Below are positions 16,341 to 27,886 of a stretch of 64,000 nucleotides of DNA, one piece after another. Origin of the DNA: Paenibacillus hemerocallicola (GTDB taxonomy: Bacteria; Bacillota; Bacilli; Paenibacillales; NBRC-103111); contig NZ_VDCQ01000052.1 of assembly GCF_006265175.1 (NCBI RefSeq), positions 1 to 64,000 on the forward strand, given 5' to 3'. The position numbers and the translations under genes were made by a program. Numbering within the stretch: position 1 is the first letter of the stretch; the number at the start of each line of letters is the position of its first letter. A model generated the notes under the pieces. That model saw only the letters and a program-made list of their open reading frames with translations, was not told where the DNA came from and made no database searches.

Positions 16341-17237
16341 TCAATTTTGCAAAAGTTTCCCCGCGTCTTCCAGCAAGTCCGGTATCCATTTATCGGAGCC
16401 CGGAATCGCCTCCGTTCCTCCGTATACGAGCCATCGCAGCGATTTCACGAGCCAGCATAACCCGCCTATCCGGATTTGCCAGGAAAGCTCCTCCATGGAC
16501 AATCCATTGCCGACCTCCTCCCGATACGCCTGCATGACATCTTCGCCGGGCAATCGGCTCCAAGAGGCCGCCTCCATTATCAAGCAGTACAAATCGCCCA
16601 AGTGGGCATTTATATAAGCGATGGACCAATCGATCGGCAAAATGCGGTTTCCTTGAATCAATAAATTTTTGGCGTGATAGTCATGGTGGACGAGAGTAGG
16701 CGGCACCTTCCGGATTGCTTTATCCAGCTGGCGGGAAAGCATTTCTTTGATTTTCCATACAACCGCTTGGTCGGCAAGCTTCGGTGCGCGCAATAGATCG
16801 TCCGCCAGCTTCAGAAAGCGATCGGAATTTAGCGTATGCGCCGCAATCGTCGGTTTTGATAGCCTATCGAGGTTCATCGACGCCGTCGCCCTGAATCTGG
16901 CCAGTTCTCTGGCCGCTTCCAGGAAATGCGCCGGCTCGGGCCGCTGCTCCAAGTTATGCATCCCGGCGTCCTCCATGAGAATGATCCCGCTTCTATCCTT
17001 TTCATAGAAGCCGTAAACGATCGGCGCCCTGATTTGCAAAGGCTGCAGCAATGTACGGTAAATATCGGCCTCGCGGGACATCTCTTCCCCGCCCCATTTC
17101 AGGATGCGGGATTCCCCCGTCTTCAGCTTGATTCTGTATACTTCGGACAACGACCATTTTCTCAAAAGCGACCATTCCGCGACTTCCTCCACAATCGGTA
17201 TAAGCCCGCGATAGGACATAAAGCGTTCCGGTATCAT
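16341..17237 (-). CDS. APH-family phosphotransferase (aminoglycoside/choline-kinase-like)
   Basis: About 298 residues with the kinase-like APH fold: catalytic loop LVHHDYHAKNLLI (HxDxxxxN pattern), metal-binding ILPIDWS in place of DFG, and an N-lobe lysine in ESRILKWGG. The family phosphorylates aminoglycosides, macrolides or small metabolites; the substrate cannot be read from sequence. I prefer the ATG at 17237, which follows GTGAAGG by five bases, over the GTG at 17249. It sits upstream of the MFS exporter; the pair could form a modification-and-export unit, but no resistance-specific motif was seen. Confidence 0.85.
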   Translation of the reverse strand: MIPERFMSYRGLIPIVEEVAEWSLLRKWSLSEVYRIKLKTGESRILKWGGEEMSREADIYRTLLQPLQIRAPIVYGFYEKDRSGIILMEDAGMHNLEQRPEPAHFLEAARELARFRATASMNLDRLSKPTIAAHTLNSDRFLKLADDLLRAPKLADQAVVWKIKEMLSRQLDKAIRKVPPTLVHHDYHAKNLLIQGNRILPIDWSIAYINAHLGDLYCLIMEAASWSRLPGEDVMQAYREEVGNGLSMEELSWQIRIGGLCWLVKSLRWLVYGGTEAIPGSDKWIPDLLEDAGKLLQN

Positions 17238-17498
17238 TCGCGCCTTCACTCCCGTACGTATGAGTTGACCTGACGGGAACTATTTTACAGATAATACCGG
17301 AAATGTATAGACTGATAATTTCCGTTCTGCTATGATGTTGAATGAGGTCTCGGAAATTTTCGGGACTCTTTTTCATTTACTGCTTGCTTAGACATCTATG
17401 TTTTTTAAGTACGACTGTACAATCCGCGAACAAGAATAATGCAAAAAAGCGCTTCTGCTCGCTTTTACTTTTAATAACACGTCTACACGTCTACACGT

Positions 17499-17686
17499 AT
17501 AACGGAACGATTTTCCGGTATTGTCCCGATTTCCGCGACATTTCCGAAAATAGCGGAACAGCGCTCCGTTATATCCGATTGTCGGGAAAAACAGTATCTG
17601 AACCAGCGGAATAGCGGAACCTTTTTCCTTTATTGTACCGTCGAAAGCGGTATTCGAAGAAATAGCGTACGTACGTTCCGCTATTT
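17499..17686. repeat. Dispersed 190-bp intergenic repeat, copy 1
   Basis: Aligns end to end with 26053-26241 at roughly 80 percent identity by eye. It is built of short palindromic units (AATAGCGGAAC, TTCCGTTAT) and ends in AAATAGCG...CGCTATTT around TACGTACGTTC. It starts ATAACGGAA. Both copies are intergenic. Confidence 0.8.
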
Positions 17687-18190
17687 ACAGGATTTGATAA
17701 AAGCACGGCCTTATCGAACGATAGTTTCCAGCGGGGAGTTCCCTTATCCGCTATTCTTAACCCCCCCGCACGAAGAACACGCCGTCAACCGGCTTCGGCA
17801 TCGGGTTTTCCAGCTTCCCTTATGTTTCTTACCGTATGCGTTTTATGTTTGTCATAGTGTTAAAGAAAGGGGCCAGTTTACTGAGAGGGCTTCTTTTTGT
17901 TATGTTTCCCCGCATTTGTTTCCCCGGCATGCTCGGAGCTATAAGAGTTGAACTAAAGGATGTAACCTTCATTCCATTCCAGAAGGGATTATCTTGCAGC
18001 TTCAGACAGGTTGTTTTGAGTTTCTCCTTGATTGTATATAAGCCTACGGCAAGGTTGAACTCAGGCTTCTCTTAGTTGGTTCTTTCATTCATATACAGCC
18101 GGATGGAGCGAATTACAAAATCCCACACGCTTCCCGTTCCTTCGACGAAACTAGCGTTGTACCATGATTGGAAAATAGTACCACGGAACC

Positions 18191-18205
18191 ATGGAAACGC
18201 TTTCT
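18191..18205 (+). promoter_or_regulatory. cre site (CcpA operator)
   Basis: ATGGAAACGCTTTCT is a full match to the cre consensus WTGNAANCGNWNNCW. It lies about 110 bases before the lyase start, suggesting glucose repression through CcpA. Confidence 0.78.
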
Positions 18206-18314
18206 TGCAGTTGCTATAGTAGTCAAAGGACATACAGGTATACTTCTTGTATATGAAACTGCCGTGCTCCCCTCCCGGTCTGTCCGAATCCAACCATTGG
18301 AAAGGAGCGTATTA

Positions 18315-21300
18315 ATGAATTTACGAATGCGCAACAGAATGCTCGGCCTTCTTGTCGCCCTTTGCTTGTCGGCGACCCTGCTGCCTTTGGCCGCTTTGGC
18401 CGACCCGCAAGGCGGAGTGACGCTCGAAAGCGAAACGATCGTCAACGGAGGGTTCGAGCAGGTCGCGAACGGCAAACCGACAGGCTGGACCGGATTAGGC
18501 GCGAACGCCGTCTATGAATCGGTTTACCAGCCCGTCCATGGCGGCGGGTTCAGCGTGAAGCTGACCGACAACAGCTCTCAGGCAGGAAACGGCTTGCGCA
18601 GCGGCAACGTTCCGGTCGTGCCGGGACATATGTACAAAGTATCCGTATATGGGAGAAACGAATCCGGCACTTCGCAACTGTATCTTGAATTTTGGAATGC
18701 CGCCAATACGCGCATCGACGTAAAGATCGGGACGATACCGTCCGGGCAGCAATGGCAAGCTTTGAACGTAATCGGGGAAGCGCCCGCGGGTGCGGCCTAT
18801 GCCACGCTGCTATTGTATCAGCACCAGACGAATGTGGGCGTAGCCTACTTCGACGATGCCGCTCTTACGGAAATTCCGGCGACCTATCCGTATAACGGCA
18901 ACCTCGAAGAGGTGACAGGCGGCAAGCCTGTCGGTTGGAGCAGCCTCGGGGCCGCAGACGTGATCGCCTCGGTTACCTCCACGGTTTACTCCGGCTCGTA
19001 CAGCGTGAGGATGGAGGATCCCAGCGCCAATGGGGGACCGGGCTTGCGCAGCGGACAAGTTCCCGTCGTGCCCGACCAATTGTATGAGGCATCCGTGATG
19101 TCTTATAACGAATCCGGCACATCCCAGCTGTATATGGAGTTCTGGAACAGCTCCAATGTCAGGATCGAGACGAAAATCGGCACAAATGCCGCCATCGGCG
19201 TGTGGAACCCGATCTCCATAGAGAGCTATGCTCCGGCGGGTGCCGCATATGCCACGCTTCTGCTGTACCAGCACAAAGCGAATATCGGGATCGCGTATTT
19301 CGACGAGGCTTCATTTCGGCTAATGCCGCCGGAGCCGGTCCGGGAATTCCCGCTCCTGACGGCGAGCCATCCGCGGCTTTATTACACGGCTGCGGACTTG
19401 CCCGCTCTGCAGTCGCGCGCCACGGATACGGTCAACGCTCCATTCGGCTCGACCGGCAAGCAGCTGTGGGACCCGATTCAAAACGCCGCCAACGGCTATT
19501 TGACCGAAACCGACTTCTCGATCACCTACTATGGAGGCAAAGTCGTCACCTTCCCGCTGCCGCCCGTGCAGCCGGGACCGATCCCGAACCCTCCCGGATT
19601 TACGTCCGCCTATCCCTATTGGACCATGATGACGAGAGCGGTGCAGGACCGTTTGGAAACGCTTAGTCTGGCTTATGCCGTAACCGGGAATACCGCCTAT
19701 GCGGACAAGGCGAAGCAGTATATGCTGTCCGTGTCCGGCTGGAACGCCTGGACCGATCCGACTTACCCGTGCGGCGGCTATACGTGCCTCGATACGTCCC
19801 ACCTGACGTTCGGAGTCAGCATGGCGTTCGATATTTTGTACGACCGGCTGTCCGCGCAAGAACGGACGCTCGTCATGACGGCTTTGGAGAACAAAGGACT
19901 TATCCCTCTATACAAAGATTCGAAGAGCAAGGTCGATCACAATATCCAGTCGCTGCGCGCAGCCGCGCTCGGCAGCGGCGCGGCGGTTCTGCTCGGCCAC
20001 AGTCCGAACGCAAACGCCTATTTGACCCGGGCGATGAATTACTACAAGTGGTATTTGGATGAACGCATGACGTCCGGCAAACAGGAAGGCTTCCTTTATA
20101 CGAGCTACGCGATGGACAACATGATCAAGGCGTTCGATCACATCAATCGCGTAACCGGCGTTAGCGAGCTGGCGGACCATCCGTTCCTGAACGATTTTCT
20201 CGTCCGCTGGATCGTATACGCTCTGGCCCCGGGAGCGTCCGGACTGGCCAACTTCTCGGATTCCGGCACCGTCAACTATTTCGGTCTTACGATGAACGTC
20301 ATCAACGCTTGGCTGAACAACGGACAGGCCGGCTGGTATTTGAAAGAAACGAAGTCGGCCGCCGGTGGCGTCAACGGCTTCCTGTATTTCCGACCGAATG
20401 CGACCATAACCGCCCCGGACGCTTGGCCGGCCTCCGCCGTATTGGATGAGAACGGCTGGGCCATACTCAGAAGCGGTTGGGAAAACGACGACGTCCTGTT
20501 CTCGATGGTCAGCAACTCCTCGAATCTGGGGCATAACCACTATGACCAGAACAGCTTCCAGATCGCGACCAACCGCTCTTGGATCGCTACGGACCCGGGC
20601 TACCAGGACTACGTCGCGGGGCCGGTGAACGCGTTCACCGTTCGTATGGGCCACAGCACGATCCAAGTCGACGGCCAAGGACAAAGCGTGCTGGGCCAAG
20701 GCACGCTCACCGAAGGACTGCTCGCCCCTACGTACGACTATGTGAAAGGATCGGCGGCCGGTGCCTACGGCAATCCGAAGCTGACCAAGTTCGATCGCCA
20801 TGTCGTGTACTTGAAGCCGGATACGTTCATTATGCTGGACGATCTTCAGGCTGACGCGCCTCGCGTCTACGATTGGATCCTATACAGCGGAGCGCTCAAG
20901 CAATTCGAAATCGACGGACAACCGGCTCAGGCCGGCGTGACGACTGCCGGCAACGACTTGTACTTGCTCGGCGGCGGTGCGGAACTGTCAGCCAAATTCC
21001 TTGACGATTCGCAACTGCCGATAACGGTCGCCCAATATCCCGGAGCCGAATCGTACGGCTATTATTCGAAGGTCGGAAGCGGCGGAGCACAGACCGATCA
21101 TCGGTTCTTGACCGTCATGAAGACGCGTCCGTACAAGCCTGCCGGACTGCTGGAGGAGTCCGAATTGATGCCTCTGACCGCCAGCTCCGGGCAGGAGGCC
21201 AGATTGATTCAAGCTGCTGGCAGCACACTCATTTTTTACCGTTCCGTTCAAGCGGGTGACTATATGACAGTAACCGTAGACGTACCGGAAACCGGTACCT

Positions 21301-22280
21301 ACAGCCTGAAGAGCCATCTTCTGAAATCGCCTCTTTACGGTACGGTACAGGTTTATGTGGACGGCCAGCCGGCAGGCGGCGCGTATGACGGATACGCTCC
21401 CGAAGTAACGGCCTCCGCGGCCTTCGACCACGGCACGTTCCAGCTGACGGCCGGAACCCATACGATCCGCTATGAGGTGACCGGCAAAAACGCCCTGTCC
21501 GGAAATTACTTCATCGGACTTGATGCCGTACAGCTTCTCCCATCCGGAGCGGCAGGACTCGACAAGCTGTCCGTAGACGCCGAGCTGGTGTCCGGCACGA
21601 ACGGGATCGGCGCGTTTGTCGAGAGAAACGACGGCAGCGATATTCGCGATTTGGCGGCTTTCCGCACCGGGACCGGAACGTCCACCGTCGGCCAGCTGGT
21701 ATCCGATGCCGAGCAGTCGGTCGTGAGCTTGACCGGAACGAGCGAGGTTGCCGGCTTCAAGATGACACGGGGCGCCTCGCTCCAGTATGGCGGACTGCAG
21801 CTGCTTGCAGGCGGCACGCCGTTCAGCGCTTCCTTCGACACCCATTCCGTGACGATGGAAACGTACGGCGTCGTGGAAACGCCGGTCGCGCAAAACATCC
21901 GCATCCGCGCGCCGTTGGACGCTTTCGTGATCGTGGATGGCCAGCTGCTCGATCCGGGCAGCTATGTAACCGATCCGGTAACGGGCGCCGTCGAGCTGAC
22001 TCTTGCGGCCGGACGTCATGACATTCGTCTGGTCTCCTTGGTGGATCGGCTCGAGTCGATGATCGCGTCCGAAGGCTTGGAAGGACCGATGGTTGAGCCG
22101 TTATTAAACGCCTTGCGACAAGCGCTGCACCAATGGAGCAAAGGCTCGTTGACCAAAACGATGGACCACCTGCAGCGTTTTCTCGACCATTTGAACAATC
22201 CGGCGCTGCGTCCGTTTATTCCCGAATCGGTCAGAACGAAGCTGAACGAGGCGATCGGAAGTATCATACAGCTGATGTGA
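18315..22280 (+). CDS. Secreted multidomain heparinase II/III-type polysaccharide lyase
   Basis: A 1,321-residue exported protein. Signal peptide (about 1-32, ending ALA). Two tandem carbohydrate-binding-like domains of about 150 residues each (about 45-195 and 195-345), sharing the phrases NESGTSQLY and PAGAAYATLLLYQH. A helical toroid (about 345-700) leads into the heparinase II/III beta domain with LGHNHYDQNSFQIATNRSWI and ATDPGYQDYV. Near residue 980 a third beta-sandwich domain follows (QAGDYMTVTVDVPETGTYSL), and the last 80 residues are helical. The enzyme likely cleaves an acidic polysaccharide outside the cell; the exact substrate (heparin-like, alginate-like or other) is not readable. 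ATG at 18315 follows AAAGGAG. The upstream cre site suggests catabolite repression. Confidence 0.85.
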   Translation: MNLRMRNRMLGLLVALCLSATLLPLAALADPQGGVTLESETIVNGGFEQVANGKPTGWTGLGANAVYESVYQPVHGGGFSVKLTDNSSQAGNGLRSGNVPVVPGHMYKVSVYGRNESGTSQLYLEFWNAANTRIDVKIGTIPSGQQWQALNVIGEAPAGAAYATLLLYQHQTNVGVAYFDDAALTEIPATYPYNGNLEEVTGGKPVGWSSLGAADVIASVTSTVYSGSYSVRMEDPSANGGPGLRSGQVPVVPDQLYEASVMSYNESGTSQLYMEFWNSSNVRIETKIGTNAAIGVWNPISIESYAPAGAAYATLLLYQHKANIGIAYFDEASFRLMPPEPVREFPLLTASHPRLYYTAADLPALQSRATDTVNAPFGSTGKQLWDPIQNAANGYLTETDFSITYYGGKVVTFPLPPVQPGPIPNPPGFTSAYPYWTMMTRAVQDRLETLSLAYAVTGNTAYADKAKQYMLSVSGWNAWTDPTYPCGGYTCLDTSHLTFGVSMAFDILYDRLSAQERTLVMTALENKGLIPLYKDSKSKVDHNIQSLRAAALGSGAAVLLGHSPNANAYLTRAMNYYKWYLDERMTSGKQEGFLYTSYAMDNMIKAFDHINRVTGVSELADHPFLNDFLVRWIVYALAPGASGLANFSDSGTVNYFGLTMNVINAWLNNGQAGWYLKETKSAAGGVNGFLYFRPNATITAPDAWPASAVLDENGWAILRSGWENDDVLFSMVSNSSNLGHNHYDQNSFQIATNRSWIATDPGYQDYVAGPVNAFTVRMGHSTIQVDGQGQSVLGQGTLTEGLLAPTYDYVKGSAAGAYGNPKLTKFDRHVVYLKPDTFIMLDDLQADAPRVYDWILYSGALKQFEIDGQPAQAGVTTAGNDLYLLGGGAELSAKFLDDSQLPITVAQYPGAESYGYYSKVGSGGAQTDHRFLTVMKTRPYKPAGLLEESELMPLTASSGQEARLIQAAGSTLIFYRSVQAGDYMTVTVDVPETGTYSLKSHLLKSPLYGTVQVYVDGQPAGGAYDGYAPEVTASAAFDHGTFQLTAGTHTIRYEVTGKNALSGNYFIGLDAVQLLPSGAAGLDKLSVDAELVSGTNGIGAFVERNDGSDIRDLAAFRTGTGTSTVGQLVSDAEQSVVSLTGTSEVAGFKMTRGASLQYGGLQLLAGGTPFSASFDTHSVTMETYGVVETPVAQNIRIRAPLDAFVIVDGQLLDPGSYVTDPVTGAVELTLAAGRHDIRLVSLVDRLESMIASEGLEGPMVEPLLNALRQALHQWSKGSLTKTMDHLQRFLDHLNNPALRPFIPESVRTKLNEAIGSIIQLM

Positions 22281-22297
22281 TTATGATGACTTTGTTT

Positions 22298-22330
22298 GGA
22301 GCCGGGCGGATGCCCGGCTCTTTCTTGTTT
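22298..22330 (+). terminator. Terminator after the lyase
   Basis: GAGCCGGGC-GGAT-GCCCGGCTC followed by TTTCTTGTTT. Confidence 0.85.
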
Positions 22331-22504
22331 CCGGGGAGAATAAAAGCAGACTCCTGGCGAGGTTCATCATGGCTTTGCGGTAAAAATCGCGACAAATCAT
22401 ATCCTGCATGGTAATATGAAAATATATCCAGTAAAGGGGCTGGATTTCCACCTCGGCACATTACGGTTATCGCTTTGCAAAGTGCCGCGAAAGGGAGGGA
22501 ACGC

Positions 22505-23284
22505 ATGGACCGGATTGATACTTTCGTAAACGGTTTGGCGAAAGACATATTGGAAACCAAATCGGCGGATCCGAAAAGGCTCAAGCTTGAAATCAAATCA
22601 TTAGTGGAAAAAGCGGCTTTGGAGCTTCAACGGCAAGGAATCGGCCGTGAAGGCAGCGTGAGGCTGGCGATCGAGCGATTCGGGGATAATGAGACTTTGC
22701 TGGGAGAGATCGAGAACATATATGGCGACTCGTTTGCGCCAAAGCCGGAAGAGGCCAGTACGGGAGCTCGTTTGCGCATACTGATCAAAGGCATTTCCGC
22801 GGTCCATCTCGTATGCGGGAGCGTTAGCGGCATCGCTATGCTGCAATTGGGGCTGCCTGCCCTATTCGGCCTTCGTCTTCCTACCGTGGGCACAACGATC
22901 GCCCTCTGGACGACCTTGTTGTCCGCGGTACTTCATATCGCCTCGGGGATCGGGCTATGGAAGCTTCGAAGATGGGGATGGGTTGTCGCCACTCTCACTT
23001 ACATGCTGATCCTCCTATCCGAAATAAGCAACTTATGGGTCGCCTCCGGCTGGACGGACGAAATGCTGCTTTTTTATGTCCGAGGCGGCTTGCACATAAA
23101 AGCTCTCCTCGCCGCCGCCCTATCTATTGCCGGCATCTGGTTGTTTGGTTGGGCGCGCATTCGCCGGATGTTCCAGCCGGCCATCCCGTTATGGAGAACG
23201 CTTCTAGTCGTTCTGTCAGGCGCCCTAGCCTATCTCGCCTTGTCGCAATCCGTCATGCGATGGTTTGTCACATGGTACTCTTAA
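22505..23284 (+). CDS. Membrane protein with permease-prefix-like N-terminal domain
   Basis: A 259-residue protein: a charged helical N-terminus (about 1-75, MDRIDTFVNGLAKDIL, then GREGSVRLAIERFGD) like the permease prefix domain, followed by about four membrane segments. Such proteins often accompany PadR regulators or ABC-2 exporters, but none is adjacent here. ATG at 22505 follows GGGAGGG. Function unknown. Confidence 0.72.
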   Translation: MDRIDTFVNGLAKDILETKSADPKRLKLEIKSLVEKAALELQRQGIGREGSVRLAIERFGDNETLLGEIENIYGDSFAPKPEEASTGARLRILIKGISAVHLVCGSVSGIAMLQLGLPALFGLRLPTVGTTIALWTTLLSAVLHIASGIGLWKLRRWGWVVATLTYMLILLSEISNLWVASGWTDEMLLFYVRGGLHIKALLAAALSIAGIWLFGWARIRRMFQPAIPLWRTLLVVLSGALAYLALSQSVMRWFVTWYS

Positions 23285-23299
23285 TCTAATAAGTACGAT

Positions 23300-23342
23300 G
23301 GCAAAAGCCCGCCGCTAACTATATTCAAAGGCGGGCTTTGCC
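23300..23342. terminator. Bidirectional terminator
   Basis: GGCAAAAGCCCGCC pairs with GGCGGGCTTTGCC across a 16-base loop between two convergent genes. Confidence 0.75.
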
Positions 23343-23369
23343 GGCTTTTCATGCAGAACGGCAACTGCT

Positions 23370-23798
23370 CTATTTCCCCCGGTTGTTCCGCATCGCGGCC
23401 AGCACCTTCAACTCCCCTGGACCGCCTTCCGCAAAATCCCGGTATAGGCCGGACTCCACCGGAACGAGAGCCATCTTCCCTTCCTTGTTGAAATGAATCC
23501 CCCACCCGAATTTCTTGGGCAGCATCGAGGCTCTCAAGCAGGGCATCGGCTTCTGGAAAAATTCGTCTCTCAGCTGCGTCCCCTTCTCCGCCAACTCCTC
23601 CTGAGAAATCCCTTTGTGCCGGATATGCACCTCGTATAAAAGCTCCTCCTGGGTATACCCGTAGGGGTGCTCCGAGATCAATTCATATTCGATTCCGGCC
23701 TTCGTCTTCCCATCCTTCTTGTCGGGCGGCACCGTGCCGTTAACCGCAGGACAATCCGCCGAGACCGTAATGAACGTGTCATAATAATTCCACTCCAT
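23370..23798 (-). CDS. DUF6157 family protein
   Basis: A 142-residue cytoplasmic protein matching DUF6157 by eye: MEWNYYDTFITVSADCP near the start, then KTKAGIEYELISEHPYGYTQ, PCLRASMLPKKFGWGIHF, and a C-terminal GKMALVPVES region. No catalytic motif recognised. ATG at 23798 follows GAGGAGG. Monocistronic; function of the family unknown. Confidence 0.78.
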   Translation of the reverse strand: MEWNYYDTFITVSADCPAVNGTVPPDKKDGKTKAGIEYELISEHPYGYTQEELLYEVHIRHKGISQEELAEKGTQLRDEFFQKPMPCLRASMLPKKFGWGIHFNKEGKMALVPVESGLYRDFAEGGPGELKVLAAMRNNRGK

Positions 23799-23800
23799 AG

Positions 23801-25954
<2,154 letters not shown>

Positions 25955-25974
25955 TGCGCGTAGCACTCCCAAAT

Positions 25975-26019
25975 AGAACCTTTCTCTCCACGAAGTTCGT
26001 GGCGCGAAGGTTCTTTTTT
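25975..26019 (+). terminator. Terminator after the collagen-like gene
   Basis: AGAACCTT pairs with AAGGTTCT around inner stem CCACGAA/TTCGTGG, followed by TTTTTT. Confidence 0.88.
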
Positions 26020-26052
26020 GGGGGCGACCTCATCATCCAAAGTCTCGATTAC

Positions 26053-26241
26053 ATAACGGAATGATTTGCCGTTATAGTCCCGATTTCCGCGACATTTCCG
26101 GAAATAGCGGAACCGCGTTCCGTTATTTCCGCTTGTCGGTGAAGAAGAGGGTCTGAACCCGCGGAATAGCGGACATCTTTTCCGTTATCTTGTCATCGAC
26201 AGCGGAATTCGGAGAAATAGCGTACGTACGTTCCGCTATTT
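26053..26241. repeat. Dispersed 190-bp intergenic repeat, copy 2
   Basis: Same element as 17499-17686: identical terminal block AAATAGCGTACGTACGTTCC followed by GCTATTT, shared internal GTCCCGATTTCCGCGACATT and AATAGCGGAAC units. Lies between the collagen-like gene and a methyltransferase. Confidence 0.8.
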
Positions 26242-26347
26242 CTAAAGCTCCAAAGAACATCCGGTACGAAGACGCGCCAGCACCCGCCCGAAGCAGATTT
26301 TCCGCCGACAAAGGTGCCGGCTAAGAATTGTCGAATATATATCCTTA

Positions 26348-26917
26348 ATGAGGAAAGCGATATTAAAGCCGTCTACTCGAATGGAGGCCGATTCTGTGGC
26401 GCATGAAATAGCCGAAAGGCTCGTATGGGCAGTAAACACGCTCGCAATAGAACCATCCGACCGCTTGCTCGAAATTGGCTGCGGGCATGGCGCTGCCGTC
26501 TCCTTGATTTGCGGACAATTAACGGATGGAACCATTACTGCCCTGGATCGATCGGAAACGATGATTCGTGCGGCAGCAAGCCGCAACCTCGGACATGCTT
26601 CGGCGGGGAAAGCAAGATTTCATACCGCGGAATTGGACAAGGCCAACTGGGGGCCCGAACGGTTCAACAAAATATTTGCCGTCAACGTCAACCTGTTCTG
26701 GATGAAGCCCGCAAAGGAGCTGAGCATCATTAGAACGCTTCTGCTGCCCGGAGGCTCTGTCTATCTATTCAACCAGCCGCCCACTGCCGGGAAAATCGTG
26801 CATATTGCCGATAGGACGACCCAAAACCTTACGGCCGAAGGCTTTATCATCAATCAGATACTCAATGAAAACTTAAGCGCCGGACCGGCCGTTTGTGTTA
26901 TCGCGGGAATCCCTTAA
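26348..26917 (+). CDS. SAM-dependent methyltransferase (class I)
   Basis: About 189 residues with Rossmann motif I LLEIGCGHGAAV, acidic end of strand 2 ALDRSETM, and a motif IV-like IFAVNVNLFWM. Transfers a methyl group from S-adenosylmethionine; substrate unknown. Start is uncertain: ATG at 26348 has no clear ribosome binding site, whereas GTG at 26396 follows GGAGG by 8-9 bases and would give 173 residues while keeping motif I. Stands alone after repeat copy 2. Confidence 0.78.
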   Translation: MRKAILKPSTRMEADSVAHEIAERLVWAVNTLAIEPSDRLLEIGCGHGAAVSLICGQLTDGTITALDRSETMIRAAASRNLGHASAGKARFHTAELDKANWGPERFNKIFAVNVNLFWMKPAKELSIIRTLLLPGGSVYLFNQPPTAGKIVHIADRTTQNLTAEGFIINQILNENLSAGPAVCVIAGIP

Positions 26918-26960
26918 AGCCGCTCAAGTCTTATGTGCCGTTCGCCTGTCCACCGCCGTT

Positions 26961-27326
26961 CTACGAGTTCTTCTTCGTTCGAGCACGAATACGCTGGAAC
27001 GCAATCAGCGCCAATACGATCAACCATTGTCCGGGCAGAAGCGACTCGAAGACACGGCCCGCTGCCGCTTCGGATATAACCGCACCGATCATAAGAACAC
27101 CGAGCCCCCCTGCCGCATAGACGGTCGAACGGGGTAACGCCAGCAAGACTGCTCCCGCAATCTCCAGCAGTCCGACCGCGATTCTGAACCAATCCGGATA
27201 TCCCAAATCATGGAACATGACGATCATTTGCTCCAATCCCGCCAGCTTGCGAATCCCGCTCTGAACGAAAAATAAACAAACAGCCCACACGAAAATCCAT
27301 CCCGTCAAGCGCACCCATTTGTTCAT
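26961..27326 (-). CDS. DoxX-like membrane protein
   Basis: A 121-residue protein with four hydrophobic segments and the DoxX-like feature FFVQSGIRKLAG near the first segment. Family members are small quinone- or redox-linked membrane proteins. ATG at 27326 follows AAGGGG. It lies directly downstream of a MarR regulator, with a copy of that regulator's presumed operator between them (27355-27366), so it is probably the regulated target. Confidence 0.78.
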   Translation of the reverse strand: MNKWVRLTGWIFVWAVCLFFVQSGIRKLAGLEQMIVMFHDLGYPDWFRIAVGLLEIAGAVLLALPRSTVYAAGGLGVLMIGAVISEAAAGRVFESLLPGQWLIVLALIAFQRIRARTKKNS

Positions 27327-27354
27327 GCATCATTCCCCTTGTCTTCTCATATAA

Positions 27355-27366
27355 TTAGAATTCTAA
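27355..27366. promoter_or_regulatory. Presumed MarR operator, DoxX copy
   Basis: Perfect palindrome TTAGAATTCTAA within ATAATTAGAATTCTAAC; the same 17 bases recur before the marR gene at 27883-27899. Confidence 0.75.
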
Positions 27367-27415
27367 CCATTGGGGTTAAAGAAATTCTCGGCAAGTCAAA
27401 AAAAGAGCGCTCCTC

Positions 27416-27865
27416 TCACTCCTTATCAAAAATACCGACCATCTTGACCAGCAGCATCTTGAGCGACTCGAATTCCGCCTCCGTCATCCGCTCTTTAACG
27501 CGATTCTCCACGACTTGGGCAAATTGCCGCGTTTCTTCCGCCAACTTCTCTCCGGCTTCCGTAAGATAAATTCGTTTGTACCGCCCATCGTCCGGATGAT
27601 CTTTGCGGACAATCAATCCTTTGTTGGCCAATCCGTTCATCAGGCTCGTCACGCTCGGCCGTTCGATCATCAGAATATGCTCCAGCTGGGATGAAGTGAT
27701 GCCGGGATAATGGCGGACGACTCCTAGCGCGCTCCATTGCGTATGGGTTAGTCCCGTCGGCTTTAAAAGTTCCTCCACTTCACGACGCAGCGTAATGTAG
27801 CCTGTTTTGACCAAACGTCCGATCGGCCCTTTATCCCACTGCCAGTTTAAGCTCTCTGTCTCCAT
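27416..27865 (-). CDS. MarR-family transcriptional regulator
   Basis: A 149-residue winged-helix regulator: LTHTQWSALGVVRHYPGITS, then SQLEHILMIERPSVTSLMNG (recognition helix) and the wing VRKDHPDDGRYKRIYLT with its conserved DxR. ATG at 27865 follows GAGAGG. The identical palindrome TTAGAATTCTAA occurs in its own promoter and before the DoxX gene, so autorepression plus control of DoxX is the likely circuit; the ligand may be a phenolic or redox signal as in many MarR proteins. Confidence 0.9.
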   Translation of the reverse strand: METESLNWQWDKGPIGRLVKTGYITLRREVEELLKPTGLTHTQWSALGVVRHYPGITSSQLEHILMIERPSVTSLMNGLANKGLIVRKDHPDDGRYKRIYLTEAGEKLAEETRQFAQVVENRVKERMTEAEFESLKMLLVKMVGIFDKE

Positions 27866-27886
27866 ATTCGCTTAACCTCTCTATAA

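Larger units (their letters stand above)
17238..18314. other. Long non-coding stretch, AT-rich
   Basis: About 1,080 bases without a credible gene: short open frames here lack ribosome binding sites and protein-like composition. It holds a dispersed repeat (17499-17686), a cre site (18191-18205) and the leader of the polysaccharide lyase. Confidence 0.6.
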
